Assembly (NCBI GenBank): GCA_964496205.1
Contig: CAZBXV010000083.1
Location: 1 to 5,421, forward strand
Length of the DNA stretch: 5,421 bases
Direction: 5' to 3'
DNA from: CAYLHS01 sp964496205
Lineage (GTDB): Bacteria; Actinomycetota; Acidimicrobiia; Spongiisociales; UBA4744
Made by a program: the position numbers and the translations under genes
The notes under the pieces: generated by a model
What the model saw: only the letters and a program-made list of their open reading frames with translations
Databases searched by the model: none
What the model was told of the DNA's origin: nothing
In this document: in pieces, positions 1-5,421 of the stretch
Position numbering within the stretch: the stretch's first letter is position 1
How the letters are laid out: each line of letters begins with the position of its first letter

Positions 1-51
1 CTGGCGGTCACGCTCGAACCGGCCGACTGATCGGGGAGAGCAACGAGTGAA

Positions 52-75
52 GGGGCCGGCGTTCATGCCGGCCCC
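52..75 (-). terminator. GC-rich hairpin after hspR, probable terminator
   Basis: A perfect 9-bp inverted repeat (GGGGCCGGC at 52-60, GCCGGCCCC at 67-75) encloses a 6-base loop. It starts 4 bases past the hspR stop codon, where an operon terminator would be expected. There is no clear T-run on either side: the minus strand reads TTCACTCGTTGC after the stem. It is therefore not a classical intrinsic terminator, although U-poor hairpins are common in high-GC actinobacteria. The hairpin is symmetrical and could also serve a convergent plus-strand gene ending near position 30. Confidence 0.55.
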
Positions 76-79
76 CGGT

Positions 80-493
80 CTATTCGAAGAGGTCTTTGAG
101 CCGGCGAGCGATATCGGGATGTGTGTGGCGTCGCAAGACGATGTCACGTCGATAGCTGCGGTGCACCTCTGCGACCTGACGTTCCGTCTCTTGGATCGCA
201 TCGTCGAGGGCCGTCTTGATATCGGCCAGATCTTGCTCGAGTCGGGCGATTCGTCCCCGGAGATCGAGGACTCGCCGGACACCTTCGAGATTCAGGCCTT
301 GGTCGGTGAGTTCCTGGATGAGAGCGAGTTTGTCGATGTCGTCCTGCGAGTAGCGTCGGGTACCGCCGGGTGTTCGGTACGGCTCGATGAGTCCACGGCG
401 CTCGTAGATACGCAGCGTCTGCGGATGCACACCCGCAAGCTCTGCGGCGACTGAGATTACATATACGGCCCGGTGCTTCTTAGCCATGGTCAT
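80..493 (-). CDS. hspR: HspR, MerR-family heat-shock repressor
   Basis: This is the cytoplasmic repressor expected to control the dnaK operon, with DnaK as co-repressor in the known family. The 137-residue product has a MerR-type winged helix-turn-helix at about residues 10-56, with the HspR hallmarks VISVAAELAGVHPQTLRIYERRGL and then TPGGTRRYS in the wing. LNLEGVRRVLDL follows at 67-78, then a heptad-like coiled coil at about 79-112 for dimerisation. The C-terminus (HPDIARRLKDLFE) is charged and does not resemble the hydrophobic ALVVW tail I recall from mycobacterial HspR. The start at 493 makes an ATGA overlap with the dnaJ stop. However, GGGG at 495-498 lies only one base from that ATG and seven bases from a second ATG at 487, so the real start may be 487 (MAKKHRAVYV, 135 residues). 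Its position as last gene of the operon allows negative feedback. Confidence 0.95.
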   Translation of the reverse strand: MTMAKKHRAVYVISVAAELAGVHPQTLRIYERRGLIEPYRTPGGTRRYSQDDIDKLALIQELTDQGLNLEGVRRVLDLRGRIARLEQDLADIKTALDDAIQETERQVAEVHRSYRRDIVLRRHTHPDIARRLKDLFE

Positions 494-1617
494 ACCCCAA
501 GACTTTCGCGGGGGTTCACTCCCGCTTCATACTCGTCGGCAAACTGCTGAAGGAGTTTCTTTGCGTCCTTCGGCAGCTTGGTTGGAACAACCACTTCGAC
601 AGTGGCCATCAAGTCACCCGGCCTGCCTTTCGCGTTTTGTACTCCGCGTCCCTTGATCCTGAATGTCCGTCCGCTCTTCGTCCCAGCCGGGATCTTGAGA
701 CGGACGGGTCCGTCCAGCGTTGGCACCTGGATCTGGGTGCCCAGCGCCGCTTCTGTGAATGTGATCGGCACCTTGATGGTCAGGTTGTCACCGGAGCGGT
801 GAAACAATGGGTGGCGGCTCACGTGGGTGTGGACGAGCAGGTCTCCGGGAGGACCGCCACTCGTACCAGGTGCGCCTTTGCCTTTCAGGCGAACGATCGC
901 ACCGTTGCGCACACCCGCGGGGATCTTGACCTTGATAGTGCGAGTACGCACCTGACGACCGGACCCGTGGCAGGTGCGACAAGGTGTCGTGATCAGTTTT
1001 CCGGTGCCACCGCACGCCGAACACGGTCTCGTCGTCGAGAAGAAGCCTTGGCTTTGAGCGACGAACCCATTGCCGTTGCATGTCGGGCATGTCGTTACCT
1101 GGGTACCAGGCTCGGCGCCACTGCCGTGGCACGTCTGACAGGGAGCTTCGCCCTTGATCGAGACGTTGGTTGTCACCCCTCGGACGGCTTCCTCGAACGA
1201 CAAGTGCAGGTCGGCCGATGTGTCGGCTCCCCGCAGCGGTCCGGATCGACGGCTGCCGCCGCCGAATCCGAACAGGTCGCCGAGGCCGCCGCCGAACAGA
1301 TTGCCAAGGTCCTCGAAGCGTATGTTCTGTGCCCCGCCGAAACCACCGGCTTCACCTCCAGGGAAGCCACGGAACCCTCCGGATTCGACCATGCGGCGGA
1401 CTTCGTCATACTCCTTGCGCTGTTCGTCATTGGAGAGCGTGGCGTATGCCTCGGAGATGTCCTTGAACTTCTCCTCTGCGTCCTTGTTGTCCGGGTTGGC
1501 ATCGGGGTGGTACTGCTGGGCGAGCTTCCGGTAGGCGCGTTTGATTTCCTGGCCATCCGCGTCTTTGCCGATGCCCAGAACCTTGTAGAAGTCCTTGTCT
1601 ACCCAGTCTCTATTCAT
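490..1617 (-). CDS. dnaJ: DnaJ (Hsp40) co-chaperone
   Basis: DnaJ presents unfolded substrates to DnaK and stimulates its ATPase in the cytoplasm. The 375-residue product has the full type I layout. A J domain spans about 9-73 with HPD at 37-39, and a Gly/Phe-rich linker covers about 80-122. A zinc-binding domain at 160-220 carries four intact repeats (CQTCHGSG, CPTCNGNG, CSACGGTG, CRTCHGSG). C-terminal substrate-binding domains run from about 225 to 350. The short N-terminal extension before DFYKVLG (MNRDWVDK) resembles the long actinobacterial DnaJ1 form. The frame is open back to a GTG at 1650, but the ATG at 1617 fits the family N-terminus and overlaps the grpE stop by 8 bases. No strong ribosome site precedes it (only GTGGA), so translation probably depends on coupling to grpE. 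The stop overlaps the hspR start by 4 bases. Confidence 0.96.
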   Translation of the reverse strand: MNRDWVDKDFYKVLGIGKDADGQEIKRAYRKLAQQYHPDANPDNKDAEEKFKDISEAYATLSNDEQRKEYDEVRRMVESGGFRGFPGGEAGGFGGAQNIRFEDLGNLFGGGLGDLFGFGGGSRRSGPLRGADTSADLHLSFEEAVRGVTTNVSIKGEAPCQTCHGSGAEPGTQVTTCPTCNGNGFVAQSQGFFSTTRPCSACGGTGKLITTPCRTCHGSGRQVRTRTIKVKIPAGVRNGAIVRLKGKGAPGTSGGPPGDLLVHTHVSRHPLFHRSGDNLTIKVPITFTEAALGTQIQVPTLDGPVRLKIPAGTKSGRTFRIKGRGVQNAKGRPGDLMATVEVVVPTKLPKDAKKLLQQFADEYEAGVNPRESLGV

Positions 1618-2167
1618 GGTCCACGGCGACAAGGGCAGCACGCAACACACGACCGTGGAGCGTGTAGCCGCGTCGCATCTCCGTCGTAACGATCAGGGTT
1701 CCCTGGCCTTCAGAGGGGGCGAGTGCTGCCTCATGGACTTCGGGGTCGAACGGCATGCCTTCCGCGGGAATGGGTTCGAGTCCTTCATCGGCGAGGATGT
1801 TGAGTAGGAGCTGGCGAGTTCCACGTACTCCGTCGACGACGCGCTCGGCCGACGGTGACTCGGTCGCGAGTGCAGCGTCGAGCGTGTCGAGCACAGGGAG
1901 CAGATGGCGAGTCACCCGCTCGGCCGCTCGTTCGACGTTCTGGGACTGCTCGCGCTGTGTGCGCTTACGGTAGTTGTCGAAGTCGGCGGCTACCCGCTGG
2001 AGATCCTCGAGGTAGGAGCCCGCCTCCAGACGCAGCTCCGCGATGGTGCGAAGCAGCGTCTGGATGGACTGCTCGTGGTCCTCGGGCAGCTCGATGCCGA
2101 GATCACGAGGGTCGATCACCTGGTCGTCGGTGACGACCTCGATTTCGCCGGGCTCCTCAGGCATCAT
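1610..2167 (-). CDS. grpE: GrpE nucleotide exchange factor
   Basis: GrpE is the cytoplasmic dimer that releases ADP from DnaK and resets the chaperone cycle. The 185-residue product starts with an acidic, probably disordered segment (about 1-33). A long helix for the dimer stalk follows at about 34-85, containing DLQRVAADFDNYRKRTQRE, a typical GrpE core. The helical bundle continues with LLPVLDTLDAAL (89-100). The C-terminal beta-wing region is FDPEVHEAALAPSEGQGTLI followed by RRGYTLHGRVLRAALVAV, matching the GrpE signature. Two ATGs stand in tandem at 2167 and 2164. The first makes an ATGA overlap with the dnaK stop, while GGGG at 2172-2175 is spaced four bases from the first and seven from the second, so either may be used. 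The gene end overlaps dnaJ by 8 bases. Confidence 0.96.
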   Translation of the reverse strand: MMPEEPGEIEVVTDDQVIDPRDLGIELPEDHEQSIQTLLRTIAELRLEAGSYLEDLQRVAADFDNYRKRTQREQSQNVERAAERVTRHLLPVLDTLDAALATESPSAERVVDGVRGTRQLLLNILADEGLEPIPAEGMPFDPEVHEAALAPSEGQGTLIVTTEMRRGYTLHGRVLRAALVAVDHE

Positions 2168-3993
2168 TCGTCCCCTTCGTCGACGATCTCGGCATCGACG
2201 ACGTCTTCGTCGTTGTCTACCTGACCGTCCTCAGGTTGCGTCGCTTCTTGCGCCTGCTGCTGGTAGAGGCGCTGTGCGAGCGCCTGCGACGCCGTGACGA
2301 CCGCGTCCATCTTGGATCTGAGAATCTCGGTCGTAGAACCCGTGTCGTCGAGGGCTGTGCGTAGCTCGCCGAGCGCGGACGTGATCGCGGTCTTCTCTTC
2401 GTCGGTCAGCTGATCCGCCTGCTCGGTGAGCAGCTTGTCCGTCTGGTGGGCGAGCTGGTCTGCCTGGTTGCGGGTCTCGGCCGCCTCGCGAAGCTTGCGA
2501 TCCTCGTCGGCGTACTCCTCCGCGTCATGAATCATCCGGTCGATGTCGTCTGGCGCAAGCGCTGTGCCACCGGTGATTGTCATCGCCTGTTCCTTGCCGG
2601 TTCCGCGGTCCTTTGCAGAGACGTGAACGATGCCGTTTGCATCGATGTCGAAGGTCACCTCGATCTGGGGAATACCCATCGGTGCCGGGGGAATGCCGGT
2701 GAGTCGGAACTTGCCGAGGCTCTTGTTGGCCGCAGCCATCTGGCGCTCGCCCTGAAGCACGTGGATTTCCACCTCTGGCTGGTTGTCGTCCGCTGTCGTG
2801 AACGTCTCCGAACGGCGCGTCGGAATGGTCGTGTTGCGTTCGATCATCCGCGTCGCGATGCCGCCCTTGGTCTCGATCGACAGCGTCAGCGGGGTGACGT
2901 CGAGCAGAAGGATGTCCTTCACGTCACCGGTGAGGACACCGGCCTGAAGCGCCGCGCCGGCTGCGACGACCTCATCGGGGTTGACGCCCTTGTGAGGTTC
3001 CTTGCCGCCGGTCAGCTCTTTCACCAACTCCTGGACAGCGGGCATCCTGGTCGACCCACCGACCATGACGACGTCGTCGATGTCCGAGACGCTGATGCCC
3101 GCATCCTTGATCGCCTGCTCGAAGGGACGCCGGCACTTCGCCAGCAGATCCTCGGTGAGCTTCTGGAAGTTGGACCGGGTGAGCTTCATTTGGAGGTGGA
3201 GCGGACCTTCGGAGGTCGCCGTGATGAACGGCAGGTTCACCTCCGTCTCGGCCACCTGCGACAGCTCGATCTTCGCCTTTTCTGCCGCTTCCTTGAGGCG
3301 CTGGACGGCCATTCGGTCGGCCGACAGGTCGACGCCATGCTCGTTCTTGAACTCCTTCACCAGCCAGTCGACGATCGCCTGATCCCAGTCGTCACCGCCG
3401 AGCTGCGTGTTGCCCGACGTGGATTTCACTTCGAACACACCGTCGCCGATCTCCAGCACCGACACGTCGAACGTGCCGCCGCCAAGATCGAAGACGAGGA
3501 TCGTGTGGTCGTGTTCCTTGTCGAGTCCGTAGGCCAGCGAGGAGGCCGTCGGCTCATTGATGATGCGCTGCACCTCGAGCCCTGCGATCTGACCGGCTTC
3601 CTTGGTGGCCTGTCGCTGGGCATCGTTGAAATACGCGGGAACGGTGATGACGGCCTTGGTGATGGACTCACCGAGGTACGACTCGGCGTCGCGCTTCAGC
3701 TTCATGAGAATCCGGGCCGAGATCTCCTGCGGCGTGTACGACCTGCCTTCGATCTCGATCTTCCAGCTCGGATCGCCCATGTGGCGCTTGACCGACCGGA
3801 TCGTCCGGTCTGGGTTCGTGATCGCCTGCCGTTTGGCGACCTCTCCTACCATCACCTCACCGTCCTTGAACGCGACCACCGACGGAGTGGTACGGGTCCC
3901 CTCCGCGTTGGGGATAACGGTTGGCTCACCACCGTCGAGGGTGGCGATCACACTGTTGGTGGTACCAAGATCGATACCGACTGCTCTTGCCAT
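2164..3993 (-). CDS. dnaK: DnaK (Hsp70) molecular chaperone
   Basis: DnaK is the ATP-dependent Hsp70 that binds exposed hydrophobic peptides in the cytoplasm. In HspR-controlled systems it is also the co-repressor that senses heat stress. At 609 residues it is full length for an actinobacterial DnaK. The nucleotide-binding domain (about 1-357) shows the phosphate-1 loop GIDLGTTNS (6-14), VITVPAYFND (115-124), phosphate-2 VFDLGGGTFDVSVLEIGDG (167-185) and the adenosine motif VVMVGGSTRMP (308-318). The interdomain linker DILLLDVTP is at 360-368. The beta-sandwich substrate domain (about 369-485) contains NTTIPTRRSETF and VLQGERQMA. A helical lid follows, then an acidic tail ending DEDVVDAEIVDEGDE. 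The roughly 23-residue insert of proteobacterial DnaK is absent between HMGDPSWKI and the next segment. EPTASSLAYGL carries serines where most homologues have EPTAAALAYGL. The ATG at 3993 has an AGGAG site six bases upstream. Confidence 0.98.
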   Translation of the reverse strand: MARAVGIDLGTTNSVIATLDGGEPTVIPNAEGTRTTPSVVAFKDGEVMVGEVAKRQAITNPDRTIRSVKRHMGDPSWKIEIEGRSYTPQEISARILMKLKRDAESYLGESITKAVITVPAYFNDAQRQATKEAGQIAGLEVQRIINEPTASSLAYGLDKEHDHTILVFDLGGGTFDVSVLEIGDGVFEVKSTSGNTQLGGDDWDQAIVDWLVKEFKNEHGVDLSADRMAVQRLKEAAEKAKIELSQVAETEVNLPFITATSEGPLHLQMKLTRSNFQKLTEDLLAKCRRPFEQAIKDAGISVSDIDDVVMVGGSTRMPAVQELVKELTGGKEPHKGVNPDEVVAAGAALQAGVLTGDVKDILLLDVTPLTLSIETKGGIATRMIERNTTIPTRRSETFTTADDNQPEVEIHVLQGERQMAAANKSLGKFRLTGIPPAPMGIPQIEVTFDIDANGIVHVSAKDRGTGKEQAMTITGGTALAPDDIDRMIHDAEEYADEDRKLREAAETRNQADQLAHQTDKLLTEQADQLTDEEKTAITSALGELRTALDDTGSTTEILRSKMDAVVTASQALAQRLYQQQAQEATQPEDGQVDNDEDVVDAEIVDEGDE

Positions 3994-3999
3994 GAAAAT

Positions 4000-4004
4000 C
4001 TCCT
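4000..4004 (-). promoter_or_regulatory. Ribosome binding site of dnaK
   Basis: AGGAG on the minus strand lies six bases before the dnaK ATG at 3993. It is the best-matched ribosome site in the operon and fixes the dnaK start. The downstream genes have only GGGG or weaker sites and rely on overlapping start and stop codons. Confidence 0.85.
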
Positions 4005-4022
4005 GAAAATGAGTACATCGAT

Positions 4023-4051
4023 ATTCTATAACTTGAGTGACCTATTGTCAT
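4023..4051 (-). promoter_or_regulatory. Predicted promoter of the dnaK-grpE-dnaJ-hspR operon
   Basis: On the minus strand a -35 box ATGACA (4046-4051, 5 of 6 to TTGACA) is followed by a 17-base spacer (4029-4045) and a -10 box TAGAAT (4023-4028, 5 of 6 to TATAAT). This is a vegetative sigma-70/SigA-type promoter, as expected for HspR-repressed operons. Transcription would start near 4016-4018, giving a leader of about 23-25 bases before the dnaK ATG. The region is much more AT-rich than the flanking genes. The -35 box overlaps the TGA stop (4048-4050) of the upstream methyltransferase gene. No CIRCE element is present, which argues against HrcA control here. Confidence 0.75.
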
Positions 4052-4052
4052 A
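4032..4052. promoter_or_regulatory. HAIR-like HspR operator, one arm degenerate
   Basis: The known HAIR consensus is CTTGAGT-N7-ACTCAAG. The plus strand has a perfect left arm, CTTGAGT (4032-4038), then seven bases (gacctat). The matching right-arm position (4046-4052, tgtcata) keeps only the central TCA, 3 of 7. The perfect arm lies between the -10 and -35 boxes and the weak arm covers the -35, so a bound HspR dimer would block RNA polymerase. A smaller perfect palindrome, TGAC-N5-GTCA (4038-4050), overlaps it. The half-site match and location are seen directly; binding by this HspR is inferred. Confidence 0.65.
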
Positions 4053-4974
4053 TTCCACGTGGCTTGCGAAATAGGTAGTGCGCAGCAGCCGTGTGAAGGT
4101 CCTCGTCGGTGGCGGCACGGAAACGACCGACCAACCGTGACCGTTCGATGCCAGGTGACCCCACCAAGGGGTTCTCGACCCACCGTCGGTTGGGCAGAAC
4201 CATTCTGCGGACGACGATTCGTTCGAATCCGGCGGCCGTGAACGCCGCTTCGATCTCGGCAGGCAGAAGTCGGTTGTGATAGAGGAGCGGGTGACCGAAC
4301 ACTGCCGTGTAGATCGGATCGGGAAACGAGAGGTGACGGAGGTAGGGCCATGTTGGGTCCGCGTGGTGGAGGTGGTCCCGGTGATCGACGACGTGTGACA
4401 TCACCCCTCCGGGTTTGAGGATGCGAAACGCTTCGTGCAGAAAGGCGGAGAGCATCTGCGGCCGGTAGTGTTCCAGGGTTCCTCCGGAGTGGCACAGATC
4501 GATCGAATGCGATGCAAGGGCGAGCCGTCCGGGATCGACACCTTCGAGAAGCTCACCCTCCAGCGACGAAACCGCCGATGTGACGTCGAGTGCCCACCTG
4601 ACGGCCTCGGCCGTCCGGCGGCGCTCCTGGGTACTCGGGAGATCGCACGCCAGAGCGCCGCCAACCGACCTGGCCAGGTATCGGTCGATCACTGTCGCAT
4701 CACGGTTCGTGACCACTCCACCGGCACCAGTCGTGAGGTAGTTCGCAAGGAACGGGAAGAGCGTCCATCCTCCATCGACCACCCAGACTCGAGTTCCGTC
4801 GAGTGTGACGCCGACGTCTTGCCACACCTGCACGTAGCCCGGCCACACTCTGGCGAGCTTGTCGACGTGGGTTGCCTGCGTGCCCAGCCGGTTTCTCGTG
4901 AGGGATCGGTAGAAGCTCGGGGCCGTCCAGCCGAATGCCGCCATGAGTGCAGCTTTCGCAGCTCCCCTTATCAC
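4048..4974 (-). CDS. Class I SAM-dependent methyltransferase, substrate unknown
   Basis: The 308-residue product looks like a Methyltransf_11-type enzyme that transfers a methyl group from S-adenosylmethionine. The glycine-rich motif I is expected at RVWVVDGGWTLFPFLANYL (62-80), a GGW-type variant of the usual GxGxG. GVVTNRDATVIDRYL follows at the second strand. Motif IV-like IDLCHSGGTLEHY (158-170) precedes EAFRILKPGGVMSHVVDHRDH (181-201), a common motif in this class. The C-terminal part has YHNRLLPAEIEAAFTAAGFE. No signal peptide or clear membrane segment is seen, though residues 5-15 are Ala-rich. The GTG start at 4974 has GAGG eight bases upstream and overlaps the VanW stop by 4 bases (GTGA), so the two proteins are probably made together. 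An ATG at 4944 is an alternative start with a poorer site. The substrate cannot be told; coupling to a VanW protein hints at a cell-envelope or secondary-metabolite role. Confidence 0.8.
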   Translation of the reverse strand: MIRGAAKAALMAAFGWTAPSFYRSLTRNRLGTQATHVDKLARVWPGYVQVWQDVGVTLDGTRVWVVDGGWTLFPFLANYLTTGAGGVVTNRDATVIDRYLARSVGGALACDLPSTQERRRTAEAVRWALDVTSAVSSLEGELLEGVDPGRLALASHSIDLCHSGGTLEHYRPQMLSAFLHEAFRILKPGGVMSHVVDHRDHLHHADPTWPYLRHLSFPDPIYTAVFGHPLLYHNRLLPAEIEAAFTAAGFERIVVRRMVLPNRRWVENPLVGSPGIERSRLVGRFRAATDEDLHTAAAHYLFRKPRGI

Positions 4975-5421
4975 GCGTCGTACCTCACTTCGGCGAGGGT
5001 GTGAACGACTTCCTGGTTCACGAGCTCACCTCCGTCGGTGGTCGTGATCCTTCTCCAGAGGTGATTCTCTCGGAATCGGACGCCGTCGGCTTCGAGGAAC
5101 CGATGTTCTTTCTCGTAGACCTCGACACGGAAGCCCGGGTCCTGGGTGGTCCACAACTCGGCAACGAATGCGCGCTGCTCGATGCGCGCTGCGAGCATCA
5201 CGGGGCTTGAAAGCGGGTTCTCGAAGCGGAAGTCCGCATAGTTGTAGACGACGGTTGCCCCGGAGCCGAAGGGAACGGCGCGGTCCTGGTCGGGGAAGAG
5301 ATCGAGGCCGTGACGGTGGCGCTCGACGATGCGCATGCCCGCGTTCAGTGCAACCCAGTGGTAACTGTTAGAGACCTGACAGAGCCCACCGCCGACCTGC
5401 ATCGTCGACGCGCCGTTGCGC
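4971..5421 (-). CDS. VanW-family protein, C-terminal part (5' end outside window)
   Basis: About 149 codons of the C-terminal part are visible. The frame continues upstream of the internal ATG at 5402 as RNGAST to the window edge, so the gene is cut by the window and that ATG is not the likely start. The visible core matches the VanW domain: VGGGLCQVSNSYHW, then IVERHRHG, then VPFGSGATVVYNYADFRFEN and a PV-L strand. The GGGLCQ-SN and PFGSGATV-YNY forms are those of the vanB-cluster VanW proteins, rather than the more common YkuD- or G5-linked VanW domains that read GGGiCQvSttLY. The biochemical role of VanW is not known; it is an accessory gene in vanB glycopeptide-resistance clusters, but many non-resistant bacteria carry homologues. 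No vanHAX or vanRS genes are visible. The stop overlaps the methyltransferase start (GTGA). Confidence 0.82.
   Translation of the reverse strand, partial: RNGASTMQVGGGLCQVSNSYHWVALNAGMRIVERHRHGLDLFPDQDRAVPFGSGATVVYNYADFRFENPLSSPVMLAARIEQRAFVAELWTTQDPGFRVEVYEKEHRFLEADGVRFRENHLWRRITTTDGGELVNQEVVHTLAEVRYDA

Noticed and set aside
1..30. Possible end of a convergent plus-strand gene (LAVTLEPAD then TGA)
   Set aside because: The nine codons are GC3-rich and plausible, but this is far too short to separate from chance, so it is not listed as a gene.
47..454. A 135-codon plus-strand frame antisense to hspR, starting GTG with GGGGAG upstream
   Set aside because: Although a ribosome-site-like GGGGAG precedes it, the frame mirrors hspR codon for codon, starts within the hairpin region and gives no known protein family. 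HspR is unmistakable on the other strand.
1618..1650. Upstream GTG start for dnaJ at 1650, adding 11 residues
   Set aside because: The added residues (MCCVLPLSPWT) do not resemble any DnaJ N-terminus and would lie fully within the grpE end. The ATG at 1617 gives the usual short overlap and family-like start.
637..1689. A 350-codon plus-strand frame antisense to dnaJ
   Set aside because: It is again in exact codon register with dnaJ, and its translation has no recognisable domain. The DnaJ zinc repeats and HPD motif show which strand is coding.
3994..4047. CIRCE element or RNA thermometer (ROSE type) upstream of dnaK
   Set aside because: No TTAGCACTC/GAGTGCTAA arms are present, and the predicted leader of about 25 bases leaves the AGGAG site without an evident pairing partner.
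2446..4074. A 542-codon open frame on the plus strand, antisense to dnaK
   Set aside because: It runs in exact codon register with dnaK, so it stays open simply because dnaK avoids TTA, CTA and TCA codons in its first ~516 codons. Antisense-dnaK frames of this kind are the known source of spurious 'NAD-specific glutamate dehydrogenase' annotations (Pfam NAD-GH). It starts with a GTG inside dnaK and shows no real domain.
4435..5004. A 189-codon plus-strand frame antisense to the methyltransferase
   Set aside because: It is in codon register with the methyltransferase and has no domain of its own; it is a composition shadow.

Overview
The window looks like chromosomal DNA from a high-GC (roughly 60% by eye) actinobacterium. 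The evidence is the gene order dnaK-grpE-dnaJ-hspR, a MerR-type HspR repressor in place of HrcA/CIRCE, a DnaK that begins MARAVGIDLGTTNS and lacks the proteobacterial insert in subdomain IB, and codons rich in G or C at the third position. HspR does not look like the Mycobacterium or Streptomyces copies at its C-terminus, so a deep or less-studied actinobacterial lineage (for example Acidimicrobiia-like) is possible. That placement is inference only.

Layout: all supported genes are on the minus strand, so transcription runs from high to low coordinates. From the right edge they are: the C-terminal part of a VanW-family protein (5421 to 4971, cut by the window edge), a class I SAM-dependent methyltransferase (4974 to 4048), a 54-bp gap with the heat-shock promoter (3994 to 4047), dnaK (3993 to 2164), grpE (2167 to 1610), dnaJ (1617 to 490) and hspR (493 to 80). 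A GC-rich hairpin (52 to 75) follows hspR. The first ~50 bases hold no gene that can be identified.

How the genes work together: DnaK is the ATP-driven Hsp70 chaperone, DnaJ delivers substrate and stimulates its ATPase, and GrpE exchanges its nucleotide. HspR is the expected autoregulator, binding HAIR sites with DnaK as co-repressor. The gap upstream of dnaK holds a good vegetative-type promoter (ATGACA-17-TAGAAT) with a perfect HAIR half-site (CTTGAGT on the plus strand) inside its spacer, which suits repression by blocking RNA polymerase. The -35 box overlaps the stop codon of the methyltransferase gene.

Every gene junction except methyltransferase/dnaK is a 4- or 8-base overlap, so there are two translationally coupled blocks: vanW-like/methyltransferase and dnaK/grpE/dnaJ/hspR. 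No mobile element, CRISPR array, tRNA or rRNA was seen. The core is an ordinary, intact heat-shock operon. The less ordinary parts are the asymmetric operator, its overlap with the upstream gene, and the VanW-methyltransferase pair.
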